Assembly: GCA_934728065.1 (NCBI GenBank)
Contig: CAKVDW010000002.1
Location: forward strand, 70,158 to 134,157
Reading direction: 5' to 3'
Length of the DNA stretch: 64,000 nt
DNA from: an uncultured Campylobacter sp.
GTDB lineage: Bacteria > Campylobacterota > Campylobacteria > Campylobacterales > Campylobacteraceae
Shown one piece after another: positions 36,319 through 46,627 of the stretch; within the stretch, counting starts at the first letter, position 1, and every line of letters begins with the position of its first letter. The notes under the pieces were generated by a model, which made no database searches, had not been told where the DNA came from, and saw nothing but the letters and a program-made list of their open reading frames with translations. Made by a program: the position numbers and the translations under genes.

Positions 36319-37349
36319 TATACAAAAATCAGCATTTGACCAAGTTTGTCAAATGTGCTGGTTGTGCTGCAAAATTAGACCCGGAGGGTCTTCACAAGAT
36401 AACGGGCTTGTTAAAACCCGACAAAGCAGTGCTTTCAGGCATTGATACAAATGAGGACGCCAGCATTTACCGCATCAATGATGAGTTAGCCCTCGTGCAA
36501 ACCCTTGATTTCATCACGCCCATAGTGGATAGTGCTTATCATTTTGGTGCTATTGCCGCAGCAAATGCCTTAAGCGATGTCTTTGCTATGGGTGGTGAGT
36601 TGATGAATGCCTTAAATATAGTTGGTTTTGACAGGCAACACTTTGATGAAACTGTGCTTTTTGAGCTTTTGCAAGGTGCAAAGGATAAATGCGATGAAGC
36701 TGGTGCTGTGCTGGTGGGCGGACACACGATAACAAGTGAGGAGATGTTTTTTGGATTAAGTGTAACGGGCAGGGTGCATCCAAAAAAATTCATTGCCAAC
36801 AATACCGCAAGGGCTGGGGATATTTTAGTGCTTACCAAACCTCTAGGCACAGGCATTTTAAGCACGGCTTTAAAGGCAAATGTGCTTGAAGAAAGGTTTT
36901 TGAAAGAGTTTTTGGAGGGAATGAGCTTTTTAAATCTTACCGCAAGTCGAATTTTGCGTGAATTTGAGCCTCAAGCTATGACCGATATAACGGGCTTTGG
37001 ACTTTTAGGACACGCTAAAGAAATGCTAAATAAAAATATTTACATAGAAATTTATAAAAACAGAGTGCCTTTTTATAATGGTGTGAGAGAAAATTTAAAT
37101 TTAGGACTTATACCAGCTGGAGCTTATAACAACCAAAAAGCTACTCAAGCCTTTGTTAAAGGGCTTACAAACCAAGATGATGAAATCGCTCTTTTTGACC
37201 CGCAGACCTCAGGCGGACTTTTGTGTGCTTTGCCAAAGGAAAAAGCCGAATTTGCACTTGAGGGTTTGAAAAAAGCTGGCATTGATGCTGCTATCATTGG
37301 ACACTGTTTAGCTTTAAAAGATGAAAAGCCTTATATATTAGTGCTTTAG
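36315..37349 (+). CDS. selD: Selenophosphate synthetase
   Basis: It makes selenophosphate from selenide and ATP for selenocysteine synthesis. 344 residues. The N-terminal active site KCAGCAAK has Cys17 and Lys20 as in E. coli SelD; some relatives use selenocysteine in this loop, but here every codon is sense. LALVQTLDFITP, AANALSDVFAMGG and VLVGGHTITSEEMFFGLSV are typical PurM-superfamily ATP-site segments. Works with tRNA-Sec at 16.8 kb; selA and selB are not in this window. Confidence 0.94.
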   Translation: MIYKNQHLTKFVKCAGCAAKLDPEGLHKITGLLKPDKAVLSGIDTNEDASIYRINDELALVQTLDFITPIVDSAYHFGAIAAANALSDVFAMGGELMNALNIVGFDRQHFDETVLFELLQGAKDKCDEAGAVLVGGHTITSEEMFFGLSVTGRVHPKKFIANNTARAGDILVLTKPLGTGILSTALKANVLEERFLKEFLEGMSFLNLTASRILREFEPQAMTDITGFGLLGHAKEMLNKNIYIEIYKNRVPFYNGVRENLNLGLIPAGAYNNQKATQAFVKGLTNQDDEIALFDPQTSGGLLCALPKEKAEFALEGLKKAGIDAAIIGHCLALKDEKPYILVL

Positions 37350-37374
37350 CTCATCTTGCCAGCTTTAAATAGCT

Positions 37375-37974
37375 TTATTTGAGTATATAATCAAGCTCTT
37401 GGCTTAATTCTCCACCATAAAAGCTCATAAAATTTTGCAAGGCTCTTTTTGCTTCATCTTTTTGACCAAGTGCGAATTTAGCCTTTGCGAAAATAATCCA
37501 AGAATCCTTGTCCTTTTTCTCAAGTTCATTTGCCTTTAAACTCCAAAACAACGCTTCCTCATACTTTTTATCAATAAGATATAAGTGCGCCAAATTCAAA
37601 GCTGTCTTGTAGTTCGCCCCTTTGTTGAACTGCTTTTTAAGGGCTTTATCATTCATTGTATAAGCTTGGACAACGATTTTAGACCTTTGTTTTGCGCTCA
37701 AATCTTGCGCAGGCAAATTTTCTTGCTTTTTGGCAAGAATTTGAGCCTTTTGAGTTTCAATTTTGGCAAGTTCAAGCTTTTTTTGCATTTTATTTTTCTC
37801 ATCTAAAGCCATTTTGAGCGTTTCTTGTTTTTTGCTATAAAGCTCAAAAGCCCAAAAAATAGCCATAACCACAAGAAGCATCGCGCTTAAAAACAAGGCT
37901 TTTTTGATGAAAAGTTTTGTTTTGTAGGCTTTAAAATCATTTTCAAGTTCTAAAATTTGTGTTTTTGTCATCAT
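37375..37974 (-). CDS. ctsX: Transformation-system membrane protein (CtsX-like)
   Basis: 199 residues: short cytoplasmic start, one membrane helix (FLSAMLLVVMAIFWAF, about 28-43), a Lys/Glu/Gln-rich coiled coil (44-90) and TPR-like helices at the C-terminus (TALNLAHLYLIDKKYEEALFW). In C. jejuni the gene after ctsP in the ctsR-ctsD-ctsP cluster encodes such a membrane protein. The start overlaps the ctsP stop. ctsE and ctsF, which follow in C. jejuni, are missing here; selD is next in the opposite direction. The symbol is by position and architecture. Confidence 0.7.
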   Translation of the reverse strand: MMTKTQILELENDFKAYKTKLFIKKALFLSAMLLVVMAIFWAFELYSKKQETLKMALDEKNKMQKKLELAKIETQKAQILAKKQENLPAQDLSAKQRSKIVVQAYTMNDKALKKQFNKGANYKTALNLAHLYLIDKKYEEALFWSLKANELEKKDKDSWIIFAKAKFALGQKDEAKRALQNFMSFYGGELSQELDYILK

Positions 37975-38648
37975 TTTCCTAACAATTTGTGATGAAATGC
38001 ACTCATTTCAAGTATGTTTTGAGTGGATTTTTTGCGTTTTTGGCTTTCATAAAAATCATAAAGCTTGATAAAGGTCGCTAAAACCTTATCAACAGTGCGT
38101 AAATTTGAACAACTTATCTTTAAAAGCCAATTTAAATGCTTGTTATCCAAATTTAAATCAAATTTTTCCCTTGCATAAAGGGCTAAATCATTCAAATCCA
38201 AAGCCTCCAGCTTAAATTCTTTGCTGATACGACTTGAAAAATGTTCTTTGCAAAGGAGTTCTTGTTTTTTGTGTAAAGCCAAAACAAAAGAAACATTTGT
38301 CAAATCACTTAAAATTCGCACTTTTTCAAGCAAATTTTCCTCATACATTCCAACCTCATCAAGCAAAAAGACATATTTTTGATGAGCTTTTTTTAGTTGC
38401 TCGTATAAGGTGTCAAAATTATCGTTATTTTGATTAAAGCAATTTTCAAAAAGAGCCTTAATAAAGCTCTTTTCATCAAAAAATGGCTTAGCAAAAAGTA
38501 TATAATTTTCCTCTTGACAAAGCTTTTTAAGCAAAAAACTCTTGCCCAAACCGCTTTTTCCAAGAAGCAATACAAGCCTTTCTTGCTCTTTTATGCTCTT
38601 TTTTAGCTCGTTAAAAACAAAGTCTTGCATCCTTAAGCAAACATTCAT
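37971..38648 (-). CDS. ctsP: Transformation-system ATPase CtsP
   Basis: 225 residues of an AAA/ExeA-like nucleotide-binding protein. Walker A is LLGKSGLGKSFLLKK (about residue 29-37), Walker B is KYVFLLDEVGMYEE (about 93-103), followed by a sensor-like SFVLALHKKQE. In C. jejuni CtsP is needed for natural transformation. The gene overlaps ctsD at its start and ctsX at its stop by 4 bases each. Confidence 0.85.
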   Translation of the reverse strand: MNVCLRMQDFVFNELKKSIKEQERLVLLLGKSGLGKSFLLKKLCQEENYILFAKPFFDEKSFIKALFENCFNQNNDNFDTLYEQLKKAHQKYVFLLDEVGMYEENLLEKVRILSDLTNVSFVLALHKKQELLCKEHFSSRISKEFKLEALDLNDLALYAREKFDLNLDNKHLNWLLKISCSNLRTVDKVLATFIKLYDFYESQKRKKSTQNILEMSAFHHKLLGK

Positions 38649-40060
38649 AGCTGTGTAAATCCTAAATCCTGCAAAGTTGGCGTGTAAGAATTGTCAATAA
38701 TTAAAGGGGTGATGATGAAAACGATTTCTGTTGAGCTTTGAGTTTGGCTACTTCCCTTAAATAAGCTGCCAAGCAGGGGAATTTTTGATAAAAAGTTGAT
38801 AGAACTTTCATCAAGGCTTTCATTATGACTGATGAGTCCGCCTAAGACTAGGGTTTGGTTGTTTTCCATTTGCACGACTGTGGATAGCTTTTTTTGAATG
38901 GTATCTGGGGCAATGACTCGTGGTTCGCTTTGGCGGCGGTTGTCTTGAGGATATTTGAAGTTGCTTAAAGATGGGCTTATTCGCAACATTATCTTGCCAT
39001 CATCTGAAATTTCAGGCAAGATATTCAGTAAAATGCCTATAAATATGGAATAATTATTATAAATTTCGCTCACAGTTGTTCCGCTGTCCGTGCTTTTAGA
39101 GCTTTCTTTAACCTGATAGTTTATGGTATCTCCTACTGAAATAATGGCTTGTTGGTTATTAAGTGCTACGAGTTTGGGATTTGAAAGCACCTTTGTTTTG
39201 CCATTTTGTGATAAAAAATTCATCACCGAATTTAAATTCAAACCTACATTAAAGCCTAAATTTTTCACAAATAAATTACCATCATTTGTGTTTTGAAAGC
39301 TTATGAGAGAGTTTGAATTTTGAGCGTTTTGTGAGTTAAAATCTATGCTGAAATTTTGCCAATTAATCCCAGATGAATGACTCTTATCAAGGCTTACTGC
39401 AATAATGCTGACATTTATGGCAACTTGCTTTTTGAGCCTATTTTGCAACTGTTGTATATATTCTCTTGCTCGTTCAAGTTGGTTGAAAGTGCCGTTAATG
39501 GTTATGAGTCCTGCATTTGGGTTGATTATTACCGCTTTGGTTTCAAGCTCTGCTTCTGCGTTAAGCAAAGCAAGCAACTCTTTTTCTATGGTTTGCCAAA
39601 AATCAAATCTTTCCGAGCTTTTTATCATATTATCCTCAACAGCACCTTCATCACCGCTTTTATAATCACTTTGTCTAGAGCGAGCATCAACAGAAGCTTT
39701 AGTTATGCTTTGTCCCTCACGCACCGAAGTGATATAGCCTAATTTAAAGGTTTGGGTTTTAAGTGTTGAAATTCTTAAAATCTTGCCGTTAAAATCATAG
39801 TGAAGATTATTTTCTTTGATGAGTAAATCAAAAATTTCATTTAAATTTGCTTGTTTGGCGTTGATATTCTTTTGAATTTGAGAAATTTTTTCTTGTGCTT
39901 TACCGTCTTTAACCACTATGCTAAAAGAACACATTGAAGCAAATTGCTCAAGTATCTCCTCACTGCTTGTGGATTCTAACACGCTAATGTCAAAAAGTCT
40001 TTTTTGACAATCAGCCTTTGAAAAAGTAGCAAAAATAAAAATTGCAATTAAATTATTCAA
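38645..40060 (-). CDS. ctsD: Secretin of the natural transformation system
   Basis: 471 residues: signal-like N-terminus, STN/N0-like domain (ISVLESTSSEEILEQFASM), and a secretin domain with KTKVLSNPKLVALNNQQAIISVGD and NQTLVLGGLI near the C-terminus. It forms an outer-membrane pore for DNA uptake, related to PilQ/MshL. It lies between ctsR and ctsP with overlapping ends, in the same order as C. jejuni Cj1475c-Cj1473c. Confidence 0.9.
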   Translation of the reverse strand: MNNLIAIFIFATFSKADCQKRLFDISVLESTSSEEILEQFASMCSFSIVVKDGKAQEKISQIQKNINAKQANLNEIFDLLIKENNLHYDFNGKILRISTLKTQTFKLGYITSVREGQSITKASVDARSRQSDYKSGDEGAVEDNMIKSSERFDFWQTIEKELLALLNAEAELETKAVIINPNAGLITINGTFNQLERAREYIQQLQNRLKKQVAINVSIIAVSLDKSHSSGINWQNFSIDFNSQNAQNSNSLISFQNTNDGNLFVKNLGFNVGLNLNSVMNFLSQNGKTKVLSNPKLVALNNQQAIISVGDTINYQVKESSKSTDSGTTVSEIYNNYSIFIGILLNILPEISDDGKIMLRISPSLSNFKYPQDNRRQSEPRVIAPDTIQKKLSTVVQMENNQTLVLGGLISHNESLDESSINFLSKIPLLGSLFKGSSQTQSSTEIVFIITPLIIDNSYTPTLQDLGFTQL

Positions 40061-40391
40061 TAAAAACTTTATGACTAACCCTTTTTAGCTTGAGATAAAA
40101 CCTATCTTCTTCCTTTTTGAGCAGGACAAAGCCTTGCTTTTGTGAAATTTCTATAATTTTAGCACCGCCAATTGTATCATCTTTTTGATACCATCGCTCG
40201 TTGATTTTTGCCCTATCATTAAAAATAGCCTGCAAATGTAAAGAATTGCTAGCACTTGTTTGCTCGTGAAAAAATGGATTTTTAAAATCCAAAACATTAA
40301 GGTTTTGTTTGAGAGTAAAATATGAATTAAAATCAAGCTCAGCACACAAAAACGACACAAAAGCAAGCATAAATACAAAAATTTTTTTCAA
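40053..40391 (-). CDS. ctsR: Transformation-system protein CtsR
   Basis: 112 residues with a signal peptide (IFVFMLAFVSFLCA) and a small periplasmic domain (WYQKDDTIGGAKIIEISQKQGFVLLKK) like the pilot/PilP-type partners of secretins. First gene of the cts run; overlaps ctsD by 8 bases. Confidence 0.8.
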   Translation of the reverse strand: MKKIFVFMLAFVSFLCAELDFNSYFTLKQNLNVLDFKNPFFHEQTSASNSLHLQAIFNDRAKINERWYQKDDTIGGAKIIEISQKQGFVLLKKEEDRFYLKLKRVSHKVFIE

Positions 40392-40453
40392 CCCAAACCT
40401 TTCTAAAGATAATTATACAAAAAAGTTGTGATTTTCAAGTAAGTTTTAAATTT

Positions 40454-42756
40454 TTATTTTATACTGTATTTAAATTCCACAAAATAAACCCTACCCATAG
40501 CCAAACTCAGCTCATCAGCTTGAGCATACACGCTATAAAGCCTATCTAAAATATTTTTTACCCCAACCAAAAGCACAAATTCATCATCATTTTTAAATTT
40601 TTTTATGTAATTAAGCCCCACATCTCCTAAATAATATCCGCCCTCATTTGCTTTTGATAGCTTATATTCAGTCATTTCGAGGGTATTATGCTCACTTGTG
40701 TAAGAGCCGTTTAGAAACACAGCTAAATTATTTTTTGAATTTGAAAAAATATCAAGCTCTACTCTAAAATTTGCTCTTAAATTTGGCACAAAAGGCACTT
40801 GTTCTCCTTTGAGTTTGTCTAGAAATTGATGAGGGTTGATTATATTTGTGTAAAGATAAGCTAGATTTTGGCTTAAATGAAGAACACCAAAGTTTTGGAC
40901 AAAAGCAAAATCAACACCAACTCTTTGCGTATCGCCTAAATTTCGGTAAATGTAAGTTATAGGGCTGCTCTGGTTTGAAACCACTTCATTAAGAGTGTGA
41001 GTGAATGTTGAGGCTAAAAATACAAACACATTTAAACTCTTGCTTGAATAAAAGTGGTCTTTCCAACCAAGCTCAGCCTTAAAATACTTCTGGTTTTGTA
41101 AATTGTTGTAAGTGTTGCTAAAAAGAGCTGTAACTTCCGCGTTACCTGCTTGTTTAATTTCATTATCGGGTTTAAAGTCAATAAATTCAAAGGCGCGTGG
41201 GCTTATAAAGCCAAGTTCGCTTTTTATATAAATATTTCCCGTATTGCTGTATTTAAAATTTGGCATTAAATCAAGAGCATAAGTGTATCTTTTAAAGCGG
41301 TGGTTGAAATTTGGATTTTTCAAATACTGCGCCTTTAAACAACCGTTTGTATTTGTGGAGCTACACTTAAAGCTTTGTTCGTTGGTGATGAGATAATTTG
41401 CATATTCTAATCTAAAACCGCCGTTTAAATCAAACCATTGAGCCAAATGCAAACTCTCATAAACATAAGGAGAAAGGGACATTTTTTGCCCTCTCATTAA
41501 AGAATAAGTATTAAGCTTTGTTTGGAGATTGTTATTGTCATAGCTATAATTCATCTTGCTCTTATGGTTTGCGTATTCAAAGGCGTTATCAAGCCCAAAA
41601 ATCACAGTATTTAAAGCTATATCGTGTTTAAGCTTGAAATTTACACCTACTGTGTGCTGATTAAGCTCGCTTCCCTCTAAACTTTTTGTATCAAAACCTT
41701 CGCTAACATCATAAAAATCATAAAGAATTTTGTTAAAGTGATAATAACCCAAAGCCTCAAATTTAAGGTTATTGTTTTGTTTTTCATAATTTAAAAAACC
41801 TTGAAAATCACTCATAATAAATTTATTTATAGTATCACTTGCTGTATAACGCCATTGATTTTTAAGCTCGTCCTTTGTAAGATGATTATAAACTTGTCCG
41901 CTTGAATAAAAAGAACAAGTATAGCCACTTGGAGAAGTCGCATCAGCTATACATCTTGGGGTTATGGTGTTAAGTCTTTTGGCAGGACTAGACAGCAAGG
42001 TGCGGTTGTAAAAAGAGTTAAAATCAAACCATTCATCAGGGCTTGGCTCGTATTGAAACTGTATGTTTGCTCCTAAATTTTGCGAAAAATCGCCCCTTTT
42101 GTATGCGCCACGGTATTCCAAACAGTCATAATACCAAGCCTTACCAGCACCATCAACAAAGGCTGGTTCTTTTGGGCAGTTTTGACGCCAACCACGAAGA
42201 TAAGGACCCTGTGTCCAAGGATTTTTATCAGTATATGCGAAGAATTGAAAGGGTTCATTTAAGCCCGTATTTCGTGGAAAAGGCGTATAATCAGCACCCA
42301 AAGAGCCACTAATAAAAATTTTATCATTAATAGCCTTAGCACCGCTTATGTTGAAGTTACCACCTTGTAAGCCTTGTTTTTCTCCACTTGTGCCTTTGAG
42401 CGAAAAATCCAAAAATTCTTGCGAAGGCTTTTTACTGATGACATTAATAACGCTCCCACCACCAGCATAAAGCACTTTGCTTGCATTAGGTATAAACTCA
42501 ACAAATTCAACATTTTGTAAATTTATGTTTTTTAAATTTTGGGTATTTAGCGAAACTGTGTTCAAAAAAATCTTACTTTGTGATAAAAACACAAAGGCTT
42601 GCTCAAAATCATCGCTGTTTTTTATATTTTTTGCGTCAATGTAAATGACATTTGGACTTGTTTGCTCAGCAAAAATGAATGAGTTTGACAAGAAAAAACA
42701 TAAAAGCTTTATAGCTAAAAAATTAAATCCCCCCCCCCTTGTGGAATTATCGACAC
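40454..42756 (-). CDS. TonB-dependent receptor, phase-variable at its signal peptide, OFF as sequenced
   Basis: The open frame can be read from about 42730, but its only start-like codon (TTG at 42691) has no Shine-Dalgarno. A GTG at 42756 does (AAGGA, 6 bases ahead). It encodes SIIPQ, enters a tract of 10 G, and goes out of frame. With 8 or 11 G it continues into GFNFLAIKLLCFFLSNSFIFA, a good signal peptide. The mature protein has a plug (VLYAGGGSVINVISKKP) and a beta-barrel to residue ~765. It is probably a siderophore, haem or cobalamin receptor. It lies between ctsR and por, which are adjacent in C. jejuni, so it is an insertion relative to that genome. Confidence 0.85.
42729..42738 (-). 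repeat. Poly-G tract (10 G on the minus strand) in TonB receptor start region
   Basis: 10 C on the plus strand. It lies 5 codons after the likely GTG start, in front of the signal-peptide core. 8 or 11 G give an open frame; 10 does not. Confidence 0.85.
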
Positions 42757-42817
42757 TTTATATCCTTTTAAAATGATAAAAAGCGAAATTATAGCAAAAA
42801 TTTTTTAAAATAAATTA

Positions 42818-42846
42818 AAGCCCCAACTTAAAGCAAGTCGGGGCTT
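42818..42846 (-). terminator. Rho-independent terminator after por
   Basis: AAGCCCC and GGGGCTT arms (42840-42846 and 42818-42824) extended by ACTT/AAGT, then TTTAATTTATTTT on the minus strand, just after the por stop. Confidence 0.75.
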
Positions 42847-42851
42847 AAGCC

Positions 42852-45800
42852 TTAATCCTCTTTATGATTAAAGCCCTTTTCATCGCTGAAATCTGCATTT
42901 GCTAAGCGTTTAAGCTGACGGTATCGGCGTTGCGCATCAGCCTTATTTTTAGCAAAAAGCTCCTCAGCTTCTTGTGGATTGCTTCTTTTGAGTGAATTGT
43001 AGCGAACTTCATTCATCAAAAATTCCTCATATAATGACCAATCTGGCTCTTTGCCTGTCATTACGAGAGGATTTTTGCCCTCATCTTGCAAACGCGGGTC
43101 AAAGGTATAAAGAGGCCAATAGCCACATTTTGTAGCCAAATCTCCTTGTTCGCCAGAATGTCCCAAACCGCCCTTGATACCGTGCGCTATACAAGGTGAA
43201 TAGCAAATGATTAAGGAAGGTCCATCATAAGCTTCTGCAGCAATGAGGGTTTTGATGAGGTGGTTATAATTAGCATTTGAATTAACCTGTGCTACAAAAA
43301 TATAGCCATAAGTCATCGCAATTTGCCCTAAATCCTTCTTTTGTATAGGCTTACCAGCCGCAGCAAACTGAGCGACTGCGCCTGTTCGAGAAGATTTCGA
43401 GCTTTGTCCTCCTGTGTTAGAATACACTTCAGTATCAAGCACGAGTATATTGACATTTTCTCCACTTGCTAAAACATGGTCAAGTCCGCCATAACCTATA
43501 TCATAAGCCCAACCATCACCACCAAAAATCCATTGAGATTTTTTACTCAAATACTGCTTAAGTCCTAAAATTTCTTGTGCCGTCTTGTTATCTTTAGCAT
43601 TTTCAAGCAAAGGAATCATCTTATCCCTCAACTCAACAGATGCTTTAGTATCCTCTTTGTTGGCTATCCATTCTTTAAAAAGAGCAGATAAGGCGTTTGG
43701 AACTTCTTGCATATTTTCATTCATCACGCATTCTATGCGGTGTCTCATCGTTTCAGTGGCGATTTTCATTCCAAGCCCGAATTCAGCATTATCCTCAAAA
43801 AGCGAATTTCCCCAAGCTGGTCCGTGTCCATTTTTAATGCTTTTTCTGTAAGGCGTTGAAGGAGCTGAACCCCCATAAATCGAACTGCAACCCGTAGCAT
43901 TAGCGATTATCATTCTTTCGCCAAAAAGTCTTGTGATAAGAGTTATATAAGGCGTTTCGCCACAGCCCGGACAAGCACCGTGAAATTCAAAAAGTGGTTG
44001 AGCAAACTGCGCACCTTTGGTATTTTCCTTAACCATAATATCATCTTTATAACGAACCTGTTTAAAAAGATAATCAGCATTTTCTTGCTCTCCGCTGTCT
44101 ATTTCCTCATCAAGTGGCACCATAACCAAAGACTTTTCCTTTGTAGGACATTCTCTAGCGCAAAGCTCACAGCCCGTGCAATCAAGCGGAGAAACTTGAA
44201 TTTTAAAGCTTAACTTCTCGCCCTTTGTGCCTTTTGCTTCTATGGCATTGTCCTTAACGCCTTGTGGAGCGTTTTTTAATTCATTTTCATCTATAAAAAA
44301 TGGTCGTATAACAGCGTGCGGGCATACAGATGCGCATTGATTGCATTGAATGCAGTTTGACTGTATCCAGCGAGGCACCATAACGCCGACACCTCTTTTT
44401 TCAAATTCAGTTGTCCCACTTTCAAAATGTCCATCTTCATAGCCCAAAAATGCCGAAACAGGTAAGTCATTGCCCTTAGCCTTTTCCATAGGTCTGGCAA
44501 TCTTTTCCACAAATTCAGTGCCTTTGTAAGCGTGAATTTCTTCTTTTTTGTTGATATTTAAGTCTTTCCAACTAGGATTTACTTCTATTTTTACCAAGCC
44601 TTCTCCACCAACATCAATGGCTTTGTAGTTCATCTCCACAATAGCTTCGCCCTTTTTGGCATAAGTTTTGTGCGCAAGTTCTTTCATAAATTTCTTAGCA
44701 TCATCAAAGTCTATAATGTTAGTAAGCTTGAAAAATGCTGATTGCATAATGGTATTTGTGCGGTTACCCAAACCTATATCGCGGGCAAGTTTCGTGGCAT
44801 TGATGATATAAAAATTCACCTGCTTTTGGGCTAATGTTTTTTTCACTTCATCGGGCAAATGCTTAACAGTTTCTTCAGCACTCCAAATGCTATTGAGTAA
44901 AAAAGTGCCATTTTCTCTTATACCCTCTAAAATATCATAGGTTTCAAGGTAGGCTGCCACACTACACGCTATAAAATGAGGTGTTGAAACCAAATAGGTC
45001 GAACGAATGGGCTTTTTAGAAAAACGCAAATGCGAACGAGTGTAGCCCCCACTTTTTTTGCTGTCATAAGCAAAATAAGCTTGTGCGTATAAGTCGGTGT
45101 TGTCGCCGATGATTTTGATTGAATTTTTGTTTGCTCCAACAGTTCCGTCAGCTCCAAGTCCATAAAAAAGGCATTCTGTGGTGCTTTCGTTGCTGAGTGA
45201 AATTTTTTCTTTCACTTCTAATGAAGTGTGGGTTACATCATCGATTATGCCAACAGTAAAGCCATTTTTTGGCTTATCTTTTTTAAGCTCTTCAAAAACA
45301 GCAAACATTTGCGAAGGATCGACATCTTTAGAAGATAATCCATATCTGCCCCCCACTATCAAAGGAGCATTTTGCTTTCCATAAAAAGCCGCACACACAT
45401 CAAGGTATAAAGGTTCGCCCAAGGAACCGGGTTCTTTTGTGCGGTCTAACACGGCAATCTTTTGCACTGTTTTTGGCATAACACCTAAAAAATACTCCAA
45501 GCTAAATGGTCTGTAAAGATAAACCTTTATCAAGCCTACCTTTTCGCCCTTACTGCAAAGATAATCAACCACTTGCTCTAAATTTTGAGTTACAGAACCC
45601 ATAGCAATGATAATTCTTTCAGCGTTTTCATCACCATAATACACAAAAGGTTTATAAGTTCTGCCCGTAATGTCTGAAATTTCTTTCATATAATCACTAA
45701 CAATTTTAGGCAGGGCATCATAAAAGCGGTTGCTTACTTCTCTTGTTTGAAAATAAATGTCATCATTTTGTGCCGTGCCTCTTGTTTTGGGATTTTCTGG

Positions 45801-46427
45801 ATTCAAACAGCTATTTTTAAATTCAGCTACGGCTTTTTTATCAAGCAATCTATCAAAATCAGCATAATCCATAAGTTCAATTTTTTGAATTTCGTGGCTG
45901 GTGCGAAAGCCGTCAAAAAAATGCAAAAACGGCACACGCCCCTTAATCGCACAAAGATGAGCTAAACCCGCTAAATCCATAGTCTCTTGCACTGAATGAG
46001 AGCAAAGCAAAGCAAAGCCTGTTTGTCTTGCTGCATAAACATCTTGGTGGTCGCCAAAGATAGACAAAGCTTGCGAGGCAATAGACCGAGCAGCCACATG
46101 AATTACACAAGGAAGAAGCTGCCCTGCAATCTTATACATATTTGGAATTTTAAGTAAAAGCCCTTGTGAAGCCGTGTAAGTAGTAGTTAAAGCTCCAGCT
46201 TGAAGTGAGCCGTGCACAGTGCCAGCTGCTCCAGCTTCACTTTGCATTTCTACAACCTTAACAGGAACACCAAAAAGATTTTTCTTACCTTGTGAAGCCC
46301 ATATATCGGTATAATCTGCCATAGGCGAACTTGGCGTGATAGGATAAATCCCCGCAACTTCGGTAAAAGCATAAGAAGCATAAGCTGCTGCTTCATTGCC
46401 GTCCATTGTCTTCATTACTTTAGCCAT
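42852..46427 (-). CDS. por: Pyruvate:flavodoxin/ferredoxin oxidoreductase
   Basis: 1191 residues in the single-chain (NifJ-type) form. It oxidatively decarboxylates pyruvate to acetyl-CoA, reducing flavodoxin or ferredoxin. Visible: N-terminal PITPSSPMADYTDIWASQG, a 2x4Fe-4S insert (CIQCNQCASVCPHAVI and CTGCELCARECPTKEK), the GCGETPYI cysteines and the thiamine diphosphate site (GGDGWAYDIGYGGLDHV). Length is normal. It is encoded divergently from carB across 200 bases. C. jejuni Cj1476c is the equivalent. Confidence 0.96.
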   Translation of the reverse strand: MAKVMKTMDGNEAAAYASYAFTEVAGIYPITPSSPMADYTDIWASQGKKNLFGVPVKVVEMQSEAGAAGTVHGSLQAGALTTTYTASQGLLLKIPNMYKIAGQLLPCVIHVAARSIASQALSIFGDHQDVYAARQTGFALLCSHSVQETMDLAGLAHLCAIKGRVPFLHFFDGFRTSHEIQKIELMDYADFDRLLDKKAVAEFKNSCLNPENPKTRGTAQNDDIYFQTREVSNRFYDALPKIVSDYMKEISDITGRTYKPFVYYGDENAERIIIAMGSVTQNLEQVVDYLCSKGEKVGLIKVYLYRPFSLEYFLGVMPKTVQKIAVLDRTKEPGSLGEPLYLDVCAAFYGKQNAPLIVGGRYGLSSKDVDPSQMFAVFEELKKDKPKNGFTVGIIDDVTHTSLEVKEKISLSNESTTECLFYGLGADGTVGANKNSIKIIGDNTDLYAQAYFAYDSKKSGGYTRSHLRFSKKPIRSTYLVSTPHFIACSVAAYLETYDILEGIRENGTFLLNSIWSAEETVKHLPDEVKKTLAQKQVNFYIINATKLARDIGLGNRTNTIMQSAFFKLTNIIDFDDAKKFMKELAHKTYAKKGEAIVEMNYKAIDVGGEGLVKIEVNPSWKDLNINKKEEIHAYKGTEFVEKIARPMEKAKGNDLPVSAFLGYEDGHFESGTTEFEKRGVGVMVPRWIQSNCIQCNQCASVCPHAVIRPFFIDENELKNAPQGVKDNAIEAKGTKGEKLSFKIQVSPLDCTGCELCARECPTKEKSLVMVPLDEEIDSGEQENADYLFKQVRYKDDIMVKENTKGAQFAQPLFEFHGACPGCGETPYITLITRLFGERMIIANATGCSSIYGGSAPSTPYRKSIKNGHGPAWGNSLFEDNAEFGLGMKIATETMRHRIECVMNENMQEVPNALSALFKEWIANKEDTKASVELRDKMIPLLENAKDNKTAQEILGLKQYLSKKSQWIFGGDGWAYDIGYGGLDHVLASGENVNILVLDTEVYSNTGGQSSKSSRTGAVAQFAAAGKPIQKKDLGQIAMTYGYIFVAQVNSNANYNHLIKTLIAAEAYDGPSLIICYSPCIAHGIKGGLGHSGEQGDLATKCGYWPLYTFDPRLQDEGKNPLVMTGKEPDWSLYEEFLMNEVRYNSLKRSNPQEAEELFAKNKADAQRRYRQLKRLANADFSDEKGFNHKED

Positions 46428-46596
46428 TTAACTTCCTTAAATTTTTTTTAGAACAAATGCTTTTTATAAGCTTTTGTATATGATACTTTATTTTTACTTA
46501 AAAAGCATTTAACTTGTGAAAGAAAATCATCACAAAGACGAGCAAAAACTTACAAAATTTCATTTGAAACATTCTATCCTAGAAACTTTAACTTGC

Positions 46597-46602
46597 TATA
46601 AT
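46597..46602 (+). promoter_or_regulatory. Probable carB -10 element
   Basis: TATAAT preceded by TTGC and T-rich sequence, 25 bases before the carB ATG. Motif and position only. Confidence 0.45.
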
Positions 46603-46627
46603 TTTAGCTAAAATTCAAGGAATTTTT

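Noticed and set aside
36315..36374. SelD as a selenoprotein
   Set aside because: The active-site loop is KCAGCAAK with TGT codons; no in-frame TGA is present.
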